DNA of 64,000 nucleotides from Euborellia annulipes (GCA_023213315.1 JAKCPI010027501.1:1-64000), one strand, 5' to 3'. Counted from the stretch's first letter, positions 34,278 to 46,600 are shown. The notes: generated by a model from the sequence alone, not told the origin. Made by a program: numbers and translations.

Positions 34278-35951
34278 GGTAAAGGCACCAGTAGTGGACC
34301 ATTTAAGAAAATTTTTTATTAATTTTCAGCACAGAATTTTTATTTTAATAAAGAAACTGCTGGTGGAGGGCTTAAATTATTCACTGATATTTCTTTATTA
34401 AGAATATATAAGATACACTTTTATAAAGTTTTCCATTTTAAATAAATAAATATAAAACCATCTTAATTCGTTGGAGCTAGTAGTGGACCGTCTAAAACCT
34501 AATAATAGACCATGTTCAGCGCCAGTAGTGGACCCTCATCAATTAATTTTAATTTAGCCATTTAACTTGTTAGATTAAATGACTATGAGGATAAATGGAA
34601 TAAAACGGGATAATAAAGTCAGGGACGTCATTTGACAGAGGGGGGGGGGGGGTAGGGGCATGTGCCCCCCCCCCAAAGCTTTGGAAAAAAATAGTAAATT
34701 CTGAGCTTAGCCCCTACATACAAACAAACTCACTCTCTCTCTTTATAAATAAGTATAGAAGATGTTCTAGATAAAAATATAGAGGTATATAAACTATATT
34801 ATCTGTTTAAATGTAGTTTTTTCAAGAGCTCTTTTTCGCTTGAATTTTCTTCATTCTTTAGTTTCCTTTCAGTAGCTTTTTCTATCTTCAACTGTTCAAG
34901 ATCTTGCTTTTTCTTCAAATTCTTTTTTAAATATTCCTGGGGAAGCATTCCTGAAACTACCGAAAGTATTCTTTCTGATGCTTCAATAGTTTGCATCAGT
35001 GACTCAGAAACAGTGAACTCATTACATGAAGGCCTTTTCTCGAATATCGGCTCTTCCAAGAGTACATCAGTTTCTCTCTTCAGTGCTGACTTGGTGAATG
35101 AATCCAGCTCTATTTTAGTTTTCTTCCAAAATAAGTATAAAGATAAGTCATGAGGATCTCCGGACCATGGACTGCATGTTGGCACAAATGAGTTTATTTT
35201 ATCTGTGCCTATTTTGTCCTCTATAAATTTTAAGCCATCTTTCAGATATTTAACCCGTAGATTTTTGGACATGTTATATTGATCATCTTGCCTTTTATTT
35301 TTAGTTTATTTTTTTCATTTTGGCCATTTCATTTTTGCATTTTAATAGTGGACCATATCATAAACTAATAGTGGACCATGGGGTCTACTACTGAAATACG
35401 GTTAGTTAGCACTATAACTATTAGGTCTACATAATTTACTGGCTGCCAGAACATCATAATTAGCATTATAAAACAAAAATAAAAAATTCTAATTAATTCA
35501 GAAATGGACCGCCCCGGTCCATTTCTAGATAATCTGTAAGATTAACATACCAGTAATGGACCACCCCCTCCCTACTGTTCAAGATAAGGTTATATAGTAA
35601 AATATCGACTATTATCCTAGTTTATTATTCTAAGAATAATTATATATATAATCTTTCCTTTAAATATTTTGTGGGTGCTTAATATTTTAATATAGACAGC
35701 CAGCGATCCTTAACCAAAATGACTAGGAAAGAGCAATGATAGTATATCTTGCAAAACGCTGCACATAAAATGCGATAAAATGATAAAGTGATGAAGCGAG
35801 CATGCGCAAACTGCAAGAACAAGAAGCCAGATAACGTAACTTGAATATACATATAAAATTAACGCTGCAAAAAATACCTAATCCTTATTTTATCAAAATC
35901 TCTGCCAAAAGGTCCATTACTGGTGCATGGTCCATTACTGGTGCCTTTACC
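34278..35951. mobile_element. 1.67-kb TTAA-type element with repeated AGTAGTGGACC motif and an ORF
   Basis: Ends GGTAAAGGCACCAGTAGTGG and the inverse CCATTACTGGTGCCTTTACC. Flanks are TTAA (34274-34277) and TTAT (35952-35955). The core of the terminal motif recurs inside: CCAGTAGTGGACC near 34520-34535, AATAGTGGACCAT near 35344 and 35371, CCAGTAATGGACC near 35551, and a doubled copy at the right end. It carries the - strand ORF 34799-35272. The TTAA target suggests piggyBac or Kolobok types; no transposase is seen. Confidence 0.75.
34799..35272 (-). CDS. Unidentified 157-residue protein inside the TTAA element
   Basis: Single uninterrupted frame, the longest non-receptor open frame in this part of the window. 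The N-terminal part has SPWSGDPHDLSLYLFWKK and the middle an acidic stretch (LLEEPIFEKR). The C-terminal third is a Lys/Glu/Leu-rich probable coiled coil (QEYLKKNLKKKQDLEQLK). No zinc finger, DDE or helix-turn-helix motif is visible to me. Its position within the inverted ends suggests an element-encoded accessory protein or a captured host fragment. I do not recognise a family. Absence of stops over 157 codons in AT-rich DNA argues that it is or recently was coding. Confidence 0.5.
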   Translation of the reverse strand: MSKNLRVKYLKDGLKFIEDKIGTDKINSFVPTCSPWSGDPHDLSLYLFWKKTKIELDSFTKSALKRETDVLLEEPIFEKRPSCNEFTVSESLMQTIEASERILSVVSGMLPQEYLKKNLKKKQDLEQLKIEKATERKLKNEENSSEKELLKKLHLNR

Positions 35952-35959
35952 TTATAAGT

Positions 35960-36225
35960 CGTTAGGTGATTTGATAGAGAATAAATAAGCTTTATTCTTA
36001 TAATAACATATAAACACAAAAAATATTTTATATAAAACTAGAAAATATCTAGAAATGAATATTTTAATATATAAAAATGTTTCTGTACCTTCTCAGAATC
36101 TGAAGCGATACAAATCACTTTATACAAAAGTTTTCTATGATGCCACATTACAACAAACACACATTGAGGCTCAAAGAATATTGAAATAATATTTTTTTCA
36201 ACAGAGATTTTTTTTTTTTATAAAA
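35960..36225. other. Intergenic, no gene seen
   Basis: AT-rich spacer between the TTAA element and the SINE. Confidence 0.3.
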
Positions 36226-36227
36226 AA

Positions 36228-36488
36228 AACATTCATACTTTTTCCCCATTCACAGTCACATTCACACATACATCCAAAGACACCTCTTTTTGGCAACTTA
36301 GGCCATTTAAGACTTTTTACGATACCCGTTGTTTGAAAATATATCTATTGGGGATCCAGGCATTCTTATTTAAGCCATTTGGTATCCAAATGGCTTAAAT
36401 AAAATCATCAGACCGTCTGGGATCCGAACCCTCGACCCTTGGTATACAAGGCAGGCGCGCTACAAACTACACCAAGCCCAAGGGCGCA
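36228..36488 (-). repeat. tRNA-derived SINE (family 1)
   Basis: Same layout as 15628-15868 on the - strand: tRNA-like head ending CTTGGTGTAG, B-box-like GGTTCGGATCCC, AAGCCATTTGG hairpin, AACTTAGGCC on the + strand, and the CACATTCACA-rich tail. It is more diverged than the other copies. Confidence 0.75.
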
Positions 36489-37147
36489 GAGATTTTTAAA
36501 AATAATTTTCAAATTGCAACATTGATAGCTTCTTTCTCTATACTCCCTACAAGTAAATTGGTGTGACTACTAGCACATATTCTTTTTCGTATATTTCAGC
36601 AATTTTTGAAATTATTTAATTCAATTTAAAAATTTAATTTTATTAGTTAATTTCATTAATAGTATGTTTGAAAGAAAACACATCAGACACAAACATAAAT
36701 AGCTTACATACAGCAATCGAAATATTAATTGAAAGAGAAAAATCTCTTCTCCGAGTAGAAAATATTTTATTTTTTACTTTCTCTAGTTATTCTTTTATCA
36801 ACTCATCAAATTTATATATTTGTTGGTGGGTCCTATCGTATGTCATAATCAAATCCCTTAAATATCTTAAAATTAATTAATAGGACCTAATTATATTTTT
36901 AACATAGCCTTTTTTGAAAGCATTTTTCTCTAAGTTTTACTTCTATCTCTTTCGAGTCTGAACCTGTCTGAGTTCTCTTTGTTTTCTTAAAGTAATTATA
37001 CTATATGCAGCCTTTACTTTTAGAAAATGGGCATTTTTATAATTATTCTTTTTGATTCAAGGTTAATTATTGAATTCAAATAAAACTTATTAACCTTCTT
37101 TATCTCTCCTTTATCTTTGGGTCTCATTCTAAGGGGAATTAAATATA
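36489..37147. other. Intergenic, no feature identified
   Basis: AT-rich. An open frame at 36668-36880 has no motif or splice context and is taken as chance. Confidence 0.35.
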
Positions 37148-37300
37148 AAAATCTGGTGTGACTGGTCGCACAGCACACAATTTTCTCTTACCTTCGGTAA
37201 TTGAAAGTTGGGTACTATGCTTGTGACACTAGATTTGTTTATGTCGACATATATTTAGTTTCCGTTAGTACGGTACATTAGAATTCAAGATGTAAAATTA
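37148..37300 (-). repeat. Hairpin-family repeat, 3' fragment
   Basis: Terminal hairpin from AATCTGGTGTGAC to GTGACACTAGATT, then ATGTCGACATATATTTAG and GAATTCAAGATG in reverse orientation. Truncated near 37300. Confidence 0.8.
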
Positions 37301-37397
37301 ACCCCAATTTTGGGAAAACATTTCGATTTATCAATTTATTAAATAATTTAATAGACCTGAAATATAGATAAAATATAGATAGGGTGACCATACGCAG

Positions 37398-37630
37398 TTG
37401 CGTCATTTCAACTTTTTCTTAGGGGAGGGGGCAAACAATTTTTTTTCTTAAAATTTACTTACAAATGGGTACTCAAATTTGGCCAAAACATATTTAATTT
37501 AATTAATTGTTTAATTTTATACAGTTTTTATACTTGTAGATGTATTTTTGAGTATTTTATTTAGAATAATATAAAAATATATAAAAATCAGAGCCCTTGG
37601 GGGGCAAAACCTCTCTGCCCCCCCCCAAAT
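37398..37630. mobile_element. Small element with CAGTTGCGTCATTT end, G-run interior
   Basis: Left end CAGTTGCGTCATTTCAACTT, right end AAATGACG, with GGGGAGGGGGCAAA and TGCCCCCCCCC runs. A sister copy lies at about 56240-56466 inside the nested cluster. The right terminus runs directly into a hairpin-family fragment. Confidence 0.6.
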
Positions 37631-37631
37631 G

Positions 37632-37722
37632 ACGTGACAAGCACAGAACACAACTTTCGATTATGATATTAGGTAAGAGAAAGTTGTTTTCTGTGTGACC
37701 TGTCACACCAGATTTTTTACAG
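37632..37722 (+). repeat. Hairpin-family terminal hairpin alone
   Basis: GTGACAAGCACAGAACACAAC to GTCACACCAGATT, loop with GGTAAGAGAAAG. Body sequence is missing on its left, where it abuts the preceding element. Confidence 0.8.
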
Positions 37723-37955
37723 AAAGAATTTGATTTGAAAATATTAGAAGGTGAAAAAAATACGATTAGGGCTTTAACTCATCTTTACGCAATTAATTAT
37801 TACAATACAATTACAATATTTTCTATATATATGAATTAGAATATTTAAAGAAATGATTTAGCTCATCTTAAAAAAAATAATCTTAGCTGTCTACCGTTAT
37901 GGGTCTCTTGATTTTTTTTTAAGTATTTATGCTTATTTATTTATTTATTTTTTAG

Positions 37956-38111
37956 AACACATTCTTCCTACACTGGTCATCATTGCTACCTACCTACCCT
38001 TGATAAAGTGCCCAAGAGGTGATCTTCAAGACGCAGCGAGCGACTTCTGGTTAGAGTCTCCGAGTCTATTGATGTCTCGTCAAGATCTGATGTCGAGTCA
38101 GGATACATGAA
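37956..38111 (+). other. Exon-like segment on the + strand, unidentified
   Basis: Acceptor TTTATTTTTTAG and donor GTAAGA bound 156 bases of GC-richer sequence. One frame reads SERLLVRVSESIDVSSRSDV and then ESGYMK up to the donor (phase 2), matching the phase of the next segment at 39255. The 5' third of that frame has a TGA, so this is a partial exon with a later acceptor or a relic. Another frame is open from the acceptor to a TGA four bases before the donor. No family recognised. Confidence 0.35.
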
Positions 38112-39254
38112 GTAAGACCAGCGTTTATTTTAAAAGAGACTCAGATTTTATTTAAAGAGTCAACAAATTTTACATTCATTTGGGCAATTTGTAAATTTTA
38201 CTATATATATCTGGATTTACTGGTATGAAGGAAATTTATAGTAATAGATTAGTTTCCAATTTTTGTATCGGAGATTTTTCCTATTATTAGCAAATATAGA
38301 AAAAATATTTATATAACAATTGATAATCTTTCTACTACTACATTTTCCCACTACCCACTACCATCCACTTTGTAAATTTCTTACTGCCCTTAAATTTATG
38401 TAAAATTTGAACTCTGATAGTAATACTAAAGAGCCAAGAGAAATGAAATGAGCTCTAATTTTCTAAACATTTTCAAAAAAAAAAATTTCAAACATAATTA
38501 ATAACTAATAAAAAATATTTCAAAATTAAAAATTCAAAGAAAAAAATAATAATATATCCAAAATCAATATTGGTAATTAAATGGTGATAAAAATTAATAC
38601 TATTTATTCTTCCAAAATTAAATCAAAGAATTTAAATTATTCATTTATTAAATTATTAGACAGATCTAGATAGCTCTAGTTAGTATATATAGCTATTAAA
38701 CTAGAAAATGATCTAGGTAGGCAGGCAGTGATTCCCAACGTTTTTATATTTCGTAAACAAGCTAAATTTTTTTTTAAGAATCAAATGATTTTACAAAGAC
38801 GTTTGTAATTTAATTATACTGTAAAACTAGGCCTACTACCGAAACAAAATTTTCACTTTTCGGCGGAACAATAGTATCTAACAGATATAGTATTCTCATT
38901 GCAAATGAATCATGTGAAATTATTTTTTTATCTAATTTCTATTAAAAAAAAAGATAAATATTGTAATAATAAATAAATATATTAAATAAATCAATTTATT
39001 TTTATAAAAAAATAAAATTACATGATATAATTGCAATTGGTTGGGAATCACTTTATATAAGTTGATCTATTTTCATTTTTCTCTATTTATTAGTTTTATT
39101 TAAAATTAATTTTTTTATTATTATTGTTACAATCGCATACAATTTTTTTTTTTTTTAATTTTCCAAATTCTATTTTAAAAAGAAAATGAAAATCAACTTA
39201 TATTCATCCCTCTCTCAAAACAATTAGGCTCTCCTTTGTCTCCCCTCCTTCTAG
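38112..39254. other. AT-rich stretch between exon-like segments
   Basis: No repeat border, exon or RNA gene that I can support. Confidence 0.35.
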
Positions 39255-39309
39255 GTTAGGTGGACTACTGACTCACTTGGAAGAGATCTTCAAATCGTCA
39301 ATTGATAAG
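39255..39309 (+). other. Exon-like segment on the + strand, unidentified
   Basis: Strong polypyrimidine acceptor (CTCCCCTCCTTCTAG) and donor GTGTGT. The phase-2 reading is LGGLLTHLEEIFKSSIDK, which joins in phase with the donor at 38112. A coding origin is plausible but the protein is not identified. Confidence 0.35.
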
Positions 39310-40646
39310 GTGTGTGTTCCCGATTGTCACTTCGGCAATCAATTAGCTAATAGGCAGGAATAAAGGGTGGGTTTTTAGCTTTTAGGGCTTCTCTTACAGA
39401 ATTTCTTCGAGCGATTCGATGGATGGATGGAAATGGATTATAGAGGTACTGTTTACCCCCACCTCCTAGATTAGGTTTAGATAGATATTAGATATTAGGA
39501 ACACAAAGAGTATGAACAATCTATTTAAAAAACTCAAAAGACAACAAAATAATTCTTATCGTTATCATATTTCATGGTCACATTTTGATTTTTAATCTGA
39601 GTCTCTCCTCTTTATTTCTATTTTTAAGATTGGCAGCAAGGACGAAGCAAAGACATTTTTTTTGCGAGAAAATTAAAAAAAAAAAATAAATAAATAAAAT
39701 TGAATAATAAAGATGAATAATTTTTGTTGAAATTCAACAACATTTTACCAAGAGATTTGTGTTTAATTAATTTAATTAATATTAAATATTTTTTTTAATA
39801 TTAAGTTTTTACTAGATTTCATTTTTTTGAAAATCGATTTGTATGATAGGGTTAAATCATATTTCATTTAAAGATAACTTCAAATTAGCGCATTTTGAAA
39901 AAATTAATTAGTCAAAAAAAAACTTTTTAATTTAAATGAACATCTCTTGGCTACGTCCTTGCCTGGCGGATTCTGATGGACTTATAAAAAATTATTTTTC
40001 ACTTTAATAAACTCATTTTGTTATTTCTATAAAATATAATGATATGAGCATTAATTCTATTATCTTATTTCTTCTTCATGTACTCGTACATGAAGTACAT
40101 TCAACTAAAATTTAATTAATTAAATAACTTAGCTTATAACAAAATTTATATCCGGGTTTTCTAAATTTTCTTTTATTTTTCTATATAAAAATAGGATTTA
40201 TGTCCTTTGGATCCGCCTTTGCCACAATGTATATTAAGAATATATCAAAAGCATAATAAATATTCACTTTTTATTTTTCAAAATTTCATTACTAAATTAT
40301 TATTTTTTTAAATTTTAATTTAATTTAATTTTTTAATTAAGATTAAATTTAAATGTTTTACAAAATTATTAAATCTTTAACTTGTAAAATGATTTCAAAT
40401 TTTGTTTTTACATACATACATATGTTATTATTTGATTCATACATATTAATGTATATTAAATTTTATAATTTTTTATTATCCTTTTGAAACATTTTATTAA
40501 ATGTAAGTGATATTCCCTTGTAAACTTTTTTTGTAAACAAGAACTCTCTCGGAACTCCATCGCTAGAAATCATCGTACTCTTTTCTTATTCTTATCCCCC
40601 TTTTAGATAGAATAGCCTAGAGATTGGAGGAAAGAGTCGAGTTCTT

Positions 40647-40683
<37 letters not shown>

Positions 40684-41933
40684 TGAAACTAAAATCTGAA
40701 ACTTGTCATGTTTCATTGGATTCTTGATTCTGATCACACTGATTTCGAACAGCAACGGAATCGAACATAAAGATTTCCTTGTGGAGAGTACATAAGTACA
40801 TAATACACTTCGATTTATTAAATAGAATTAGGCAGGGATATCAATTCGTACTCAGTTCAGTTCGGATCTTTGTGTTAAGAGGATAAATACAATGAAAATA
40901 CAACAAGTTTATTTTCGGACAAAATTAATATTTGTATTTCGGCCAAAATTTAAAGCATGCATCAATACTTTCTCTTAGATTAGGCTATGATAGAGGTGAG
41001 GGGGATCACTCTCCCTGGGCGCAAAATAATATTTTAGCACAGGTCCTTTAGCTTAGCTTCTCTTAAACATGAATACTTGAATTTGGGAGAGTGATCACAC
41101 TTAATCATCTTGTGCAATTTTGCACCCTCTTTGAAATATTCTTGATCATTTTTTAATGCCTTTTATGCGAAGATTTTAAAGAATTGTGAGTGAAGTTTAC
41201 CTCTAAGAAGACTAAGAAAATTAAAAATGTAACAAATAAGAAGATGGAAGTGAGAAGAAGAAGAATATTGCAGTAAGAAACAATACCATGCATACCGTCT
41301 GCACTTCAAAATGTGTACGAGTTTATGAATATTGTACAATACTTTTGTAAAAATATTATGTTTATAAAAATATAAAAATTTGTAAAAATTGTTTATAAAA
41401 AAAATAAAATAAATTTTTTCTCTGCTTCATTACTAGGGTATATTTGAAAGTCAACTCGTATTCATATAATTAATTCACCAAAAGAGAATTAATTTTGAAT
41501 ACGAGTTCTTTTTTTAATCATGTGAGATTTTTATGTTTAGATAGTAGCCTACCTAATAGCGTATACTTAAATCGAGATATAAAAGGATATCAGCGAGAGT
41601 CATCAAACCACTCAACTGCTGCATCTTTTGAAAAAGTAATAATTTTTTTTTACAAATATACATTTTCTAAATGGTGTAAGTCCTTGATTTGTACCATCTA
41701 TATTGAATAATTTTAATTCATTTATTTATTCCATTTCTTCATCTATTATTTTCCGGAAATTATTCAATTGACCAAAAATTTCGTCTATTATTTGTGAATC
41801 CTCATTTAACCTCGGTGATAGAGAAACATTTTTTGAGCAGTTTGAAATGAAAACTGACATTTATCAACTTTTATAAATTACTCATTTCTAAAAAAATAAT
41901 AGATTAATTCTTTTTTATAAAACTGGACTTTTA
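39310..41933. other. Intergenic, no gene seen; T-run at 40649-40681
   Basis: AT-rich. A 33-base T-run at 40649-40681 follows AGTCGAGTTCTTGG, and AAGGACG/CGTCCTTG words at about 39635 and 39955 may be the ends of an old element. No exon is supported. Confidence 0.4.
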
Positions 41934-42319
41934 GGGGTCGTTCACATATTACGTAACGCGTTAGGGGGGGGAGGGGTCTGGACAAAACGTTACTAAATGT
42001 GACATGGGGGCCTGGGGTTGGGGGGGGGGCCCAAGTGTGACATAACAATTCAAAGTTAAATTTATAAAATTTTTTGAAAAAATAAAGGCCGAATGATTTT
42101 TCCAACAGGGAGAAAAATGGAGTGATTATTTGAATCACGAGGGAAAATTTACTTAAAAAAAGTAAAATGATATGAATTTTGTTCGAGGGGAGGGGGGGGG
42201 AGTAGTTCTATGTTGTGACATAATATTAGAAGGAGGTTTGTTTGTATGTGACTAACTGTGACATGGGGGGGGGACTAAAAATTCGTCAAAAAAGGCGTTA
42301 CGGAATATGTGGTCGACCC
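41934..42319. mobile_element. MITE with GGGTCGTTCACATATTACGTAACGC end
   Basis: Left end AGGGGTCGTTCACATATTACG mirrors the right end CGGAATATGTGGTCGACCCT, and GTAACGC/GGCGTTAC pair next to them. The interior has G-runs and TGTGACAT words repeated in both halves. MITEs with closely similar GGGTCGT-CACAAATTACGTAACGC ends are common in arthropod genomes (general knowledge, not checked here). Confidence 0.75.
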
Positions 42320-42410
42320 TTTATACCACTTAGAAAATAATAATCTACATATTAAGTATTAATTTTTTTCCTTTTTTCTTTTAACCTTATTTTTCTTTAA
42401 TGCATGAGTT

Positions 42411-42676
42411 GCTTAGAGAAGTGGTTTTCAAACTTTATGTTACCACACCTTCCTTAAAAATATTTAATCCTATAACGTCTCCTCCTCCCCTCTCCTCCAA
42501 TTTTATAAAATAATACAAACACAAAAATTTTTATTGCAAAAAAATGAATTAATACATACTATTATATCATTTATAAGACTTTAACAATCATTTAGAAATT
42601 TCATCTCTGTGCCTAATATTGGCGCCTCCCCTTAGACTAGTCCGCGCCTCCCAGTTTGGAAAACGCTGGCTTAGAG
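42411..42676. mobile_element. hAT-like MITE with GCTTAGAG target duplication
   Basis: The 8-bp repeat GCTTAGAG is exact at 42411-42418 and 42669-42676. The element 42419-42668 starts AAGTGGTTTTCAAAC and ends GTTTGGAAAACGCTG. Ends of the CAGTGGTT...AACCACTG kind plus an 8-bp duplication identify hAT. Confidence 0.85.
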
Positions 42677-42704
42677 TTTGGCAGCCTGCATTCCAATTTT
42701 TAAT

Positions 42705-43217
42705 ATATAAATAAATGGTTCCCAACTGGTGAACCGCGGACCCGTAGGGTCCTCTTAGGAGCCCTCGAAATATCACTGAGAAATTAAATTATTTTGTATT
42801 TCACTTCACTTGCAGTACCGGTAGCCATTATCCTAATCTAAATTTAGTTCTCGCCTGTGTTCAGCTTATATAAATTACTTACTAATGTAACTCAAATAAT
42901 TATATTTGTAATATTCTAATCTACAATTTAAGAATTTAAGGATCCTTGTCAGTATAGCAACCTATAATGGGTTTCTTAAAAAAAAAATTGTTGCGAACCA
43001 ATGATATAAATCAGTGGTTCCCAACCTTTTTTGATGTGCGGCCCACTTTTTCCGTAAAAAAAACGCTGAGGCCCAGTGTATATATATAATTTTATATAAA
43101 AAGTTTATATAACATTTATATAAAAATGTATTTCTTGGACATCCGCGGCCCAGTTACCATCAGCCCGCGGCCCACAAATGGGCCGCGGCCCACGGGTTGG
43201 GAACCGCTGATATAAAT
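42705..43217. mobile_element. Two hAT-like MITEs in one ATATAAAT target
   Basis: ATATAAAT occurs exactly three times, at 42705-42712, 43004-43011 and 43210-43217. Between the first two lies element 1 (42713-43003: AAATGGTTCCCAAC ... GTTGCGAACCAATG). Between the last two lies element 2 (43012-43209: CAGTGGTTCCCAACC ... GGGTTGGGAACCGCTG). Element 2 has the cleaner ends and is presumably the younger, having landed in the duplication made by element 1. Confidence 0.85.
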
Positions 43218-43542
43218 AATCATCCCCAATTTAAATTATTTACGTATATGACATGCTAAACTTCAATGAATTGGCCGAAATATTCGAGAAGCTTATAATG
43301 ATTCCTATTTAATTTAACTTAATATGACATTTAACTAATAGAATTGATTATACAATAATATTTTTAAATTTTTTGAATGAATCACATATGAATTTTTTCG
43401 TATTATTATACGAATATTTATTATATAAATACAATATGAGTTCAATGATTTATCGTGATTTGATTTATAGACTAGCTTATGTTGAATGAATGAATGAATT
43501 CAAGTGACTAAGAAATTGGGAGGGGGTTATGCGTGAGTATGA

Positions 43543-43580
43543 ATGCGCGCGTCTCTGAATGTTGTGGGTAAAAAGAGTGG
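43543..43580 (+). promoter_or_regulatory. Conserved upstream block of receptor copy C
   Basis: ATGCGCGCGTCTCTGAATG, then GGGTAAAAAGAGTGG. Counterpart of the blocks before copies A and B, about 75 bases upstream of the start codon. Confidence 0.5.
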
Positions 43581-43619
43581 AGTCCAGCCTGATCCAGAGA
43601 GTCAGAGTGTGAGGAGAGA

Positions 43620-46600
43620 ATGTTGCTGGTGTTGTGTTTGGTGTTGTTCTCATCTCTACCCGGGAGCGACTCGCGGCGATGTTGTCCTCTCGGGGAGAAA
43701 CTTATTCGTGAGAATGAGACCTTGTCGTGTCAACCATTTGAAACGTTACATTATACACAGATCTTCTTAAAAGAGCAAAACCATGTTGATGGTGTTGCCC
43801 AATGCGATGATATCAACCAAGCAGACTATTGTTTGGAATTTGACAACAATACCGTCGTTCAGGTCGATTGTATAGGGAATAGTTCAGAGATCGAACAATC
43901 TTGGCGACACATACGCCTTTGTTGCCCTTATGGCTATGTCTACTCCACTACTCAACACTATTGTATGAATTTAAATTCCACCGACCTTACAAATCAATTT
44001 TTGTGGCCTCTCACCACCGATGATGACATACTTCTTGTTGAATTTGGACCTCTTTCCAATTGCGATGTCGAATATGCCATTGTTAACACTCCCATTCAAC
44101 CTGATAAAATCGTCTTTGATAACTTCACGAGAGCTTTTCGCATTCTCGACCATCCCGGTAAGTAGAAGAAAGAAAATTATAATGAGTATATCGCCTACTG
44201 AGAATCATAGTGGCGAAAGTCCGAAATTCAACAATTCGAGAAAAGGCGTTTGAAAGCTTTGTTAACATATACATTTAAATAGCCGGGCAACAAATGAATA
44301 GGCCACAATCAATAGCAAAGAATGTAAATATATTTTCGCCATTTTGCCACTCAAAAGAAAAGATGTTTTAACAACGTTTGGTAGGCTTAACTCAAAAATT
44401 GAATTTTCGAACTTTTGCCACTATGATTCTCAGCAGGCGATATACTCGACTAAAAAATTGGAAACCAATATAACAAAATATAACCTATTATTATTATAAT
44501 TTAAAAAAATGATGCTCTAATTAATATACTGTTTTTGAAATTGAAGAAAGAAGAAGAATGGGGACAATCCCAGTGCTATAATTTTCTAGCACCGGGCGCA
44601 AATAGATTCGGGTCCCCAATAAATAAAAATTCAATAAATATTTTTAAAACAAAATAAACACAAATACATTTCCCCTCATATTTAACCCAATCAGATTAAT
44701 ATTAAAACAATATTAATAATAATATTCTTGATGCGAAGTTTTAAAAATGAGGCTCTGTGGTCGAATTTGAAGTAACTACAGGATAAATTAAAGATAATTA
44801 ATTTAGTTACAAATTATATTGACCGACCCCTGAAACATATTTAAGTAATTAATTTGACACTTCTTTTAGCCAAAATATAAAATTCTGTTCTTCAAAATAT
44901 CTTGATTCAAAAAAATTTAAATTTTAAAATATGAAAAACATTTTCCTAAGAGATTCGAATTCAGCTTGGGTTTCGGGGTCTCTAACCGGTGAGAAAAGAG
45001 ATGATTTTGTTATTTAGGTGAGAACCTCAAATGAAGCATCAATTCGGGTGGTTCTTTTGTTTCTTCTATTGTTATAAAAAAATCTGGTGTGACTGGCGCA
45101 CAGCACACAACTTTCTCTTACCTTCGGTAATCGAAAGTTGTGTTCTGTGCTTGTCACACCAGATTTTTGTGTCGATATATATTTAGTTCCCGCCAATATA
45201 TTGGAATTTAAGATGTCAAATTCATAAACATGGGAAAATATTTATATTTTGTTACCATGGCAACCATTACTCCTATCTTTTCTATGGAGTACAAGAGTAA
45301 AGTGTGCTTCAAACAATTTTGAGGGCAAAACGAGAATATACATTTTAAAGAGCATCTAAAAAATAATTGATTTTTGAATTTTAATCAAAATCGTTAGAGC
45401 GAATTTTGAGAAAACTGAAAAAGTACATCAGTAAAGTACTAGTACTCTTTGGCCGATTTTGATTAAAAGCTTATTTTTCCGGTCCCGGGGGTGTTTAACT
45501 TATATATAAAATTTCATCCTCATAGTTCAATAGGTAAGAGAAAGTAAAAACACTTGTAACATTATATTCAATTACTTATTATTATAATCGATGGTCTAAA
45601 GATAAATAGAAACTAATAATGCTTCTTTTTCATATTATTATAAAAAAGATAAAAAAAATTTTGTTTCTCTAGATAACTTTTAGTACAAAAAAATTTTTAG
45701 GTCACAAGAGTGGGCAAACTCTTTTTATTAAAAATTCATCTCGGACTCTCTCTCTCTCTCCAAAGCAATAAATTTTTCATAAAGTTGAAAGGTTTTTTTT
45801 CACTTTAAATACCCTATTGAATATGAAAAATTGACACTGAAATAGAAAAATATTTCCTATTGAAATTTTGTTATAGTAAAAGAGAAAATGATTTCAAATC
45901 GATATTTCAAAAAATGTTCTTGTTTTGTTAAATATTAATTATATAGGCTTATATATTTTTTTTTTCAACACCTTAATCAGCATCTGAGGCTTTTCGGATT
46001 CTGCTCCTATTTTTATAAATTAAAAATTTATTTTGTCGGCCCATTACCTTTAATACCAGAAACGAACGAGTTCTCTACTTTTTTTTATCACTCACACTTT
46101 TTTCCCATTCACACTCACACTCCCACACACATACACACAATCGGCAACTTTGGCTTTTAACGATAACCGTTATTAAAAATATATCTATTGGGGTTCCAGG
46201 CATTCTTATTTAAGCCATTTGGTATCCAAAAAATAAATAATATCATATTCAAGAAACAGCTCAAGTAAATTTTTCTCAATTTTCAAAGGTTTACTTTGAA
46301 AAATAATTATTTAATATTATTTAAAAGTCTGCACGTCCACTTTGCAAACTTCAAAGTAAACCTTCGAGAATTGGGATAAATAAAATCATCCAAACCCTCG
46401 ACCCTTGGTATACAAGGAAGGCGCGCTACCAACTAGATCAAGCCCGAGGGCAGATCTCTACTTCTGAACCAGGGACTCTATCAAATTTATATCTTTAAGC
46501 TCACAATAAACCCTAAATATAAAATATTTAAAATATTGAGGAAGGAGCTTACATATAATTTTTAGATTAAAAACAATTTTCAATTGCCTCTCAGTTCATT

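Noticed and set aside
37956..39309. Assignment of the exon-like segments to a Nup153 gene
   Set aside because: Only a few residues resemble ILQSLE-type sequence and the rest does not fit. I kept the segments as unidentified.
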